From NCBI GenBank assembly GCA_900547825.1, contig URII01000061.1:1-13017 (forward strand): a stretch of 13,017 nt of DNA, given 5' to 3'. Below, one piece after another: positions 8,097 to 13,017 of the stretch. Each line of letters opens with the position of its first letter. The first letter of the stretch is position 1. The stretch is from an uncultured Porphyromonadaceae bacterium (GTDB taxonomy: Bacteria > Bacteroidota > Bacteroidia > Bacteroidales > Muribaculaceae). Made by a program: the position numbers and the translations under genes. Under the pieces are notes generated by a model. That model had not been told where the DNA came from. It did not search any database and was given only the letters and a program-made list of their open reading frames with translations.

Positions 8097-8267
8097 AAGT
8101 CGATATGGGTTTGATGCGTTCACTATCTTTAACGCGCCGTCGGTATCTAAAGTTTTTACACCCGGACTAAAAACGTTATATTTGCTGAGAGCGACAGCCT
8201 CACTCATACATACCAGTTAAACTATCCTTCACGATAGCCGTTATAATTCAGATAAAATCCATCCGAC
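8097..8267. other. Divergent intergenic region
   Basis: These 171 bases separate the leftward LolA/thioredoxin-like gene from the rightward 5'-nucleotidase gene, so they must hold the start signals for at least the rightward pair. The plus strand has a plausible promoter (8153-8185). I see no clear TAnnTTTG element facing left, no inverted repeat that looks like an operator, and no convincing small gene or RNA. Confidence 0.6.
8153..8185 (+). promoter_or_regulatory. Probable promoter for the 5'-nucleotidase/GH3 operon
   Basis: TATATTTGC at 8177-8185 matches the Bacteroidetes -7 element TAnnTTTG. A T-run at 8153-8157 stands 19 bases upstream, where the -33 TTTG element is expected, but it lacks the G. 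Transcription would start near 8189, giving a leader of about 80 bases before the ATG at 8268. Confidence 0.5.
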
Positions 8268-9827
8268 ATGAGTAAAATACATAATCATAAACTTAAAATT
8301 AATCTAAGGCACTTCCCCATTGCCATCGGTTGCGCCATAGCGGCAGGAGCATTTGCCGCATCGCCTGAATTTGTAATTCTCCACACCAACGACACGCACT
8401 CGCAGATCGACCCCACTGAAAAGGACGAGGGGGGAATATTGCGGCGCAAAGTTCTGATAGACAGCATCAGGAAAGCGCATGAGAATGTAATATTGGTGGA
8501 TGCCGGCGATATGGTGCAGGGCACGCTGTATTTCTCTCTTTTCGGGGGCGAAGTGGAACAGAAAATGATGAATGCCTTAGGTTATGACATACAGATATTG
8601 GGAAATCACGAATTTGACAACGGCGTGGATTCTTTAGGATGGCTTTACCGGGGGCTTAACGCAAAAAAACTGTCGACCAATTACAATCTGGCCGGTACGG
8701 CTCTTGACTCCCTTCTGCAGAAGTCAGCCATAATTAATGCCGGCGCCAATAAGGTCGGCTTTATCGCCATAAACGTGGATCCGGCCGGCATAATAGATTC
8801 GCTTAAATCAAAAGGTGTGGTGTATCTGGACGCAATAACGGAAGCTAACCGCGAAGCCGCACGACTGAAGCAATGTGACAGTGTTGACTATGTTGTGGCC
8901 ATAACCCATATCGGATATGCCGACTTGCCCGGTACAGATGATAAGGAACTTATAGAAGCATCTACAGATATTGACCTTGTTATCGGAGGTCACTCTCATA
9001 CACTTATCAATCCCGCCGATTCACTTTCACCCGCCAATATAATCATGAATGCCGCCGGACGGCCGGTCCATGTAGCCCAAGTTGGTAAATCCGGACGCTA
9101 TCTCGGCGAAATAACCGTAAATGCCGCTACCGGTGAAATAACACAGAAAGCCATACATGTCGACAAACGCCTCGACTCCCTGATCACAGAAGCTGACTCG
9201 GCCCTGTTGGCTCCGTACCGGCACCATGTCGATTCTGTTATGTCGATAGTGATAGGTCACGCCGGAGCTCCTTTTGAGGCCGACAAGCCGGGCATAGTGA
9301 ACCTGCTCAGTGACTTTGTTCTTGAAAAAGGCCGCGAGATGTCGGGACAGCCCGTTGATTTCGCGGTAATGAATATAGGAGGTATCAGATGTGATATGCC
9401 TCAGGGTGAGATTACCAAAGGGCTTATAATGAACATGCTCCCGTTCGACAACAAAATTAATGTGATCAGTCTTTCAGGTTCGGAAGTACAGAAAGCATTC
9501 GACCTCATGACCCGTATAAACCGCTTCGGAGTAAGCGGGAATGTAAGCCTTACTTCGGATGGACAGAGCGACAGATGCGTCCGTGCGCTCATCAACGGCA
9601 AGCCATTGGATCCGGACAAGACCTACACCATAGCTACAATAGATTATATAACACGTGGGGGTGATTACATGGAACCGTTCACCCACAGCACTCTGTTAAA
9701 TCGCAGTGACCGCATATTGTATCTCGACTTCATCGACTACATTGCCGACGGTCCATACAAAGGCAAACCTCTTATGCCGGACAACACTCCCAGAATATCC
9801 CAAACGACTGTTTCTGCTGATAAATGA
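8268..9827 (+). CDS. Exported 5'-nucleotidase / metallophosphatase (UshA-like)
   Basis: The protein removes phosphate from nucleotides, and possibly from related phosphoesters or nucleotide sugars, outside the cytoplasm. It has 519 residues. A basic N-terminus and hydrophobic stretch at 16-31 (FPIAIGCAIAAGAFA) form a signal peptide. The metallophosphatase domain shows the two-metal ligands in order: HTNDTHSQ at 39-46 (D42, H44), DAGDMVQGT at 78-86 (D81), GNHEFD at 112-117 (N113, H114), THIG at 213-216 (H214), and GGHSHT at 240-245 (H242, H244). The 5'-nucleotidase C-terminal domain (about 325-490) has NIGGIR at 369-374, MLPFDNKINVISLSG at 390-404, and GGDYM at 464-468 for nucleoside binding. 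Both domains are in one chain. The stop overlaps the next gene's start (ATGA), so the two are translationally coupled. Substrate choice within the family cannot be read from sequence. Confidence 0.94.
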   Translation: MSKIHNHKLKINLRHFPIAIGCAIAAGAFAASPEFVILHTNDTHSQIDPTEKDEGGILRRKVLIDSIRKAHENVILVDAGDMVQGTLYFSLFGGEVEQKMMNALGYDIQILGNHEFDNGVDSLGWLYRGLNAKKLSTNYNLAGTALDSLLQKSAIINAGANKVGFIAINVDPAGIIDSLKSKGVVYLDAITEANREAARLKQCDSVDYVVAITHIGYADLPGTDDKELIEASTDIDLVIGGHSHTLINPADSLSPANIIMNAAGRPVHVAQVGKSGRYLGEITVNAATGEITQKAIHVDKRLDSLITEADSALLAPYRHHVDSVMSIVIGHAGAPFEADKPGIVNLLSDFVLEKGREMSGQPVDFAVMNIGGIRCDMPQGEITKGLIMNMLPFDNKINVISLSGSEVQKAFDLMTRINRFGVSGNVSLTSDGQSDRCVRALINGKPLDPDKTYTIATIDYITRGGDYMEPFTHSTLLNRSDRILYLDFIDYIADGPYKGKPLMPDNTPRISQTTVSADK

Positions 9828-12775
9828 AAAAAATATTATTCCTATGCTTCACGGCAATGGCTATGACTGCGGCATTATGGATGTATGCCGCGTCCCGGCC
9901 TGTAACAACCTCGATGCCAGCCGCTGCCGAGGGGAAGAATACTCCGCCCGAAACGATTGACAGCGCGGCCATATGGGCCGACTCACTGATGGCGGAAATG
10001 GATCTGCACGCACGTGTGGCACAGATATTCGTGCCACGCATAGATGCAACCGACAATGCCGCAGGACATGCAATGTTACGGCGCATGGTGGCCGATGAAC
10101 AGGTAGGCGGAATTCTTCTCGGTAAAGGCACCATAAAGTCATACGCCAATATGATCAATTATTCGCAATCACAGGCGAAAATTCCTTTATTGGTGACATT
10201 GGACGGAGAATGGGGCCTGGCAATGCGTTGCAGCGATGCACCTGTATTTCCGCACAATATGACTCTCGGTGCCATTGCCGATGAAAGATTATTGGAACAA
10301 TATGGAATGGAAGTGGCCCGTGAGTGCCGCGAAATGGGCATACATGTGAATTTTGCGCCTGTGCTTGATGTCAATTCCAATCCGTCAAACCCCATAATCG
10401 GCAACCGTTCATTCGGCGAAAACCCTGTTAATGTGACACGCCTTGGTATTGCATATGCAAAAGGATTGGAAAAAGGCGGCGTCATTTCTGTGGCAAAACA
10501 TTTTCCGGGACATGGCGACACATCCACCGACTCACATAAAACCCTTCCGGTTGTGGAGCACTCGCCACAAAAAATGGATGAAATAGACCTCATGCCCTTT
10601 AAGGCTTATATAAATGCCGGAATGACCGGAATTATGGTTGGCCATCTCGCTGTTCCGGCACTTGATCCATCGGGAAATCCGGCCTCTCTGTCGGCGCCCA
10701 TAACCACTGACCTGCTGAAAGGCAAACTTGGCTTCAAGGGGCTTGTATTCACCGATGCGTTGAACATGAAAGGCGCCGGAAGCAAGGTCAATAATTGCGT
10801 CAGGGCCATAAAGGCAGGGGCTGACATCATGTTGGGTTCATCCTCACCGGCCCACGATATAAGCGCCGTGACAGCAGCCGTAAAAAACGGTCAGATAAAA
10901 GAATCGGATATAAATTCACGCTGCCGCAAGATGTTGATGTATAAATACAGACTTGGTTTAGCCAAAGGCCCGGCAAAAGCATCCGCCTCAAATATCCACA
11001 GCACTGACGCAGAAACCGTGATACGGAGTTTGTCACGGGCCTCCATCACCCTCCTGAGCAACGACAAGGGAATAATACCGGTACACGGACTGGACTCACT
11101 CAATATAAGCCTCACGGTAATAGGAGCCAAACAGGCCAAAGCTTTCGCCGACATGTGCCGGCGCTACACACGCATTGATGTCAGTGCTCCGGCGTCAGCA
11201 GCCAAAGGGCATAACCTCGTGATCGCGGCTATAACCGACTATACCTCTGCATCCGTGCAGCAATTGAACTCACTTGTGAAGTCGGGCACCGACGTGATAG
11301 CGGTATTCTTCATAAACCCTTACAAGATATCCAAGTTTGTACCAGCGGCAAAAAAAGCCGCCGCAGTGATAGAGGCATATGAACTGACGTCCTCCCAACA
11401 GGAAGCGGCAGCCGAAGCCATATTCGGCGGTTTCGCGGTATCGGGCCGTTTGCCTGTAACGGTCGACGGTTTCATGTCGGCCGGAAGTGGCCTCTCCACC
11501 TCAAAAACACGTCTTGCATTCAGCACACCGGCTTATGTGGGAATGAATCCGGATATGACAGCGAACATTGATGCAATGGTGAAAAAAGCGTTGCGCGACA
11601 GAGCATTTCCGGGGTGCCAGGTACTTGTGGTCAAGGACGGCGAGATTATAATGAACGGAAGTTACGGCACGCTTGATTATGAACATGGCGACAGTGTAAG
11701 AGAATCCACCATCTACGATCTTGCTTCAATTACAAAAGCCACCGCCACAGCGGCAGGATTGATGAAGGCCCATGACATGGGCCTTTTCAGTATTGATGAT
11801 CCTCTTGCCAAGTTCGTGCCTGAAACAGAGGACAAGCCTCTCGGCGACGTAACCTTGCGTGAGCTTCTTCTTCATCGCAGCGGCCTTCCGGGCGGCATAA
11901 ACACCATCAAGCTAATGCTTGACACCGCATCATATTCCGGGCCTCCGGTGCGGAACCGCAGGGATGCGGTATATTCCATTCCGGTGGAGCAAGGTGTATG
12001 GGGCAATTCGGAAGCCCGTCTTGATCCGGCATTGGTAAGCCGCCATGCAACAAAACGTCATCCCATATCTGCCGCAGAAAATATATGGGTGGGCGATTGC
12101 ACCTACGACACCATCATGCAGACCATCTACGACACCCCCCTTCGGCGCCGGGGAAATTATGTTTACAGCGACTTGAATTTCGCACTCCTCATGAATGCCG
12201 AGGAGAACATGACGGACCACCTGCACGATGACTTTGTGGCTTGTGAGATATTCCGCCCTCTCGGAGCTTTTAACACCACCTACCGCCCCATAGAAAACGG
12301 CATAGACCGGCAAAGGATAGCTCCCACCGAAAATGACCGGTTCCTGCGGAAACAGGTGTTGCACGGCTATGTCCACGATGAGCTTGCATGTTTCTCGGGT
12401 GGAGTGCAAGGCAATGCCGGATTATTCTCAAATGCCTTGGATCTGGCAAAGCTGTTGGAGATGTTCCGTCTCGGAGGAACATATGGCGGCCGGCAGATTA
12501 TATCGCCGGAGACTGTGGAGCTGTTCACCCGCACACGCGACAATGCCGGACGCCGCTCATTGGCATTTGATCTTGCAAACGGAGGTGCGGGCTCACAGTC
12601 GACCTACGGGCATACCGGCTTCACCGGCACCTGCTTCAAGATTGACCCCGAATCCGGCGTGATATTTATTTTCCTGAGCAACCGTGTGCATCCCTCGCGC
12701 AATAATGCCGCATTCGCCCGCTCCGACATCCGCAATAAGATATGGCAGGAAATAAACCGCTCCTTGCCACATTAA
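9824..12775 (+). CDS. NagZ-like GH3 beta-N-acetylhexosaminidase fused to a beta-lactamase-family serine hydrolase
   Basis: A 983-residue exported enzyme with two catalytic parts. A signal peptide covers about 1-24, with no convincing lipobox. The GH3 N-terminal domain (about 50-380) has KHFPGHGDTSTDSH at 225-238, with the D236-H238 dyad that NagZ enzymes use as acid/base, and the nucleophile D311 in VFTDALNMKG. This points to release of N-acetylhexosamine, probably GlcNAc from peptidoglycan fragments. A GH3 C-terminal-like domain spans about 400-550. The serine hydrolase domain (about 575-980) has SITK at 635-638 (nucleophile S635, K638), YSD at 781-783, HDELACFSGGVQGNAGLFS at 851-869, and the KTG-box equivalent HTG at 930-932. 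All key residues are present, so both domains should be active. The gene overlaps the 5'-nucleotidase by 4 bases. The serine hydrolase substrate is unknown (peptide, ester or amide); beta-lactam resistance is not implied. Confidence 0.93.
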   Translation: MKKILFLCFTAMAMTAALWMYAASRPVTTSMPAAAEGKNTPPETIDSAAIWADSLMAEMDLHARVAQIFVPRIDATDNAAGHAMLRRMVADEQVGGILLGKGTIKSYANMINYSQSQAKIPLLVTLDGEWGLAMRCSDAPVFPHNMTLGAIADERLLEQYGMEVARECREMGIHVNFAPVLDVNSNPSNPIIGNRSFGENPVNVTRLGIAYAKGLEKGGVISVAKHFPGHGDTSTDSHKTLPVVEHSPQKMDEIDLMPFKAYINAGMTGIMVGHLAVPALDPSGNPASLSAPITTDLLKGKLGFKGLVFTDALNMKGAGSKVNNCVRAIKAGADIMLGSSSPAHDISAVTAAVKNGQIKESDINSRCRKMLMYKYRLGLAKGPAKASASNIHSTDAETVIRSLSRASITLLSNDKGIIPVHGLDSLNISLTVIGAKQAKAFADMCRRYTRIDVSAPASAAKGHNLVIAAITDYTSASVQQLNSLVKSGTDVIAVFFINPYKISKFVPAAKKAAAVIEAYELTSSQQEAAAEAIFGGFAVSGRLPVTVDGFMSAGSGLSTSKTRLAFSTPAYVGMNPDMTANIDAMVKKALRDRAFPGCQVLVVKDGEIIMNGSYGTLDYEHGDSVRESTIYDLASITKATATAAGLMKAHDMGLFSIDDPLAKFVPETEDKPLGDVTLRELLLHRSGLPGGINTIKLMLDTASYSGPPVRNRRDAVYSIPVEQGVWGNSEARLDPALVSRHATKRHPISAAENIWVGDCTYDTIMQTIYDTPLRRRGNYVYSDLNFALLMNAEENMTDHLHDDFVACEIFRPLGAFNTTYRPIENGIDRQRIAPTENDRFLRKQVLHGYVHDELACFSGGVQGNAGLFSNALDLAKLLEMFRLGGTYGGRQIISPETVELFTRTRDNAGRRSLAFDLANGGAGSQSTYGHTGFTGTCFKIDPESGVIFIFLSNRVHPSRNNAAFARSDIRNKIWQEINRSLPH

Positions 12776-12831
12776 AACGTATACGCCAGATTGATGGATA
12801 AAGAATGGTAAATTACGTTCTATAAAATCAG

Positions 12832-12850
12832 TTATCTTCCACAAAGATAA
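12832..12850. repeat. Short hairpin TTATCTT-ccaca-AAGATAA
   Basis: A perfect 7-bp inverted repeat with a 5-base loop lies 57 bases after the GH3/serine hydrolase stop. No T-run follows on the plus strand (accgatcc), so it is a poor intrinsic terminator, though it could protect the 3' end of the mRNA. Its right arm overlaps a minus-strand -7-like element. Confidence 0.35.
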
Positions 12851-12872
12851 ACCGATCCTAACAACAAATCAA
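12842..12872 (-). promoter_or_regulatory. Possible leftward promoter antisense to the GH3/serine hydrolase gene
   Basis: On the minus strand TATCTTTG (12849 down to 12842) matches the Bacteroidetes -7 element, and TTG (12872 down to 12870) stands 20 bases upstream in the -33 place. Transcription would start near 12838 and run leftward into the 3' end of the GH3/serine hydrolase gene. No credible gene lies in that direction, so this may be chance in A/T-rich DNA. Confidence 0.25.
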
Positions 12873-12906
12873 TAGCGAATCATAGGGAAGAGTAAGGCAT
12901 TAGTAT

Positions 12907-12928
12907 TCAACTATTTACATTTAGTTGA
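12907..12928. repeat. Short hairpin TCAACTA-tttacatt-TAGTTGA
   Basis: A perfect 7-bp inverted repeat with an 8-base loop. It overlaps the stop codon of the open minus-strand frame at the right edge. Neither side has a good T-run, so a terminator role is only a possibility. Confidence 0.3.
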
Positions 12929-13017
12929 GGTTTATTAATGCCGAATTTAACAGCATTTCAACCCCTGCAATTCCGGTTCTGAGCGGTGGTCCAAAGCTGA
13001 TTGGAGTTATTGAACCA
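12921..13017 (-). CDS. Possible 3' end of an unrecognised minus-strand gene
   Basis: The minus strand is open from the right edge to TAA at 12923-12921, about 31 codons. The reading begins GSITPISFGPPLRTGIAG and ends in NSALINLN. I do not recognise it. An open frame this short can occur by chance, and the other frames here are interrupted, so this is a weak call. If real, the gene converges on the GH3/serine hydrolase gene and its stop lies inside the hairpin at 12907-12928. Confidence 0.22.
   Translation of the reverse strand, partial: GSITPISFGPPLRTGIAGVEMLLNSALINLN

Larger units (their letters stand above)
12776..13017. other. Region after the GH3 gene with no convincing complete gene
   Basis: It is more A/T-rich than the coding sequence around it and contains no recognisable complete gene or tRNA. 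It holds two short A/T-rich hairpins, one minus-strand TAnnTTTG element, and an open minus-strand frame that runs off the right edge (each listed separately). A 6-bp inverted repeat AACGTA/TACGTT (12776-12781 and 12814-12819) has a 32-base loop and is too weak to call a terminator. Confidence 0.5.

Noticed and set aside
8097..8207. Upstream extension of the LolA/thioredoxin-like frame
   Set aside because: The extra 37 residues would place a hydrophilic stretch before a clear signal peptide; the ATG at 8096 is the better start.
11930..12409. Open minus-strand frame (159 codons) opposite the serine hydrolase domain
   Set aside because: It has no domain, signal peptide or start signal, and the plus-strand frame is clearly coding here.
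9824..12775. Reading the C-terminal domain as a beta-lactamase resistance gene
   Set aside because: SxxK, YSD and HTG are shared by the wider serine hydrolase/esterase family. The fusion to a NagZ-like glycosidase points to cell-wall or glycan turnover.
12593..12844. Minus-strand frame of 83 codons at the end of the GH3/serine hydrolase gene
   Set aside because: It is mostly antisense to conserved coding sequence. A nearby -7-like element alone does not support a gene.
1..13017. CRISPR array, insertion sequence, prophage, toxin-antitoxin or other defence system
   Set aside because: I found no regularly spaced repeats, transposase or integrase motifs, terminal inverted repeats with target duplications, or small paired genes; gene order and composition look like ordinary chromosome.

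Overview
This window looks like ordinary chromosome from a member of the Bacteroidales. Three things point there. The gene set and its family variants fit: a Bacteroidetes-type asparaginyl-tRNA synthetase next to an rRNA pseudouridine synthase, a long DnaG, and a GH3 glycosidase fused to a serine hydrolase. No start codon has a clear Shine-Dalgarno sequence, and the leaders are often A/T-rich. Copies of the Bacteroidetes -7 promoter element (TAnnTTTG) sit in front of genes. The roughly balanced base composition would fit gut families such as Muribaculaceae, but I cannot fix the genus by eye.

Layout. On the left, the plus strand carries the last 40 codons of an RsuA/RluB-type 23S rRNA pseudouridine synthase and then asnS. 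These meet a long minus-strand block, with a strong and probably two-way hairpin terminator at 1573-1610. The minus-strand block, in order of transcription (right to left), is: an exported LolA-like/thioredoxin-like fusion protein that lacks the redox cysteines (8096-6930), thiol peroxidase tpx, a NeuC-type hydrolysing UDP-GlcNAc 2-epimerase, tRNA(Ile)-lysidine synthase tilS, and primase dnaG. neuC and tilS overlap and tilS-dnaG are 6 nt apart, so neuC-tilS-dnaG is probably one transcription unit, with its own promoter just upstream of neuC. At 8097-8267 there is a divergent intergenic region with a plausible promoter for the rightward genes. To its right a plus-strand pair overlaps by ATGA: an exported UshA-like 5'-nucleotidase, and a 983-residue exported NagZ-like GH3 N-acetylhexosaminidase fused to a beta-lactamase-like serine hydrolase. 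The last 242 bases hold no convincing complete gene.

How it fits together. The left and centre are information-processing housekeeping: rRNA and tRNA modification, tRNA charging and replication priming. The right is periplasmic salvage, with nucleotide dephosphorylation and probable peptidoglycan (muropeptide) turnover. I found no CRISPR array, transposase, phage gene, RNA gene or defence system. The points most worth a second look are the orphan neuC inside a tilS-dnaG unit, the cysteine-free thioredoxin fold beside a thioredoxin-dependent peroxidase, and the NagZ-serine hydrolase fusion.
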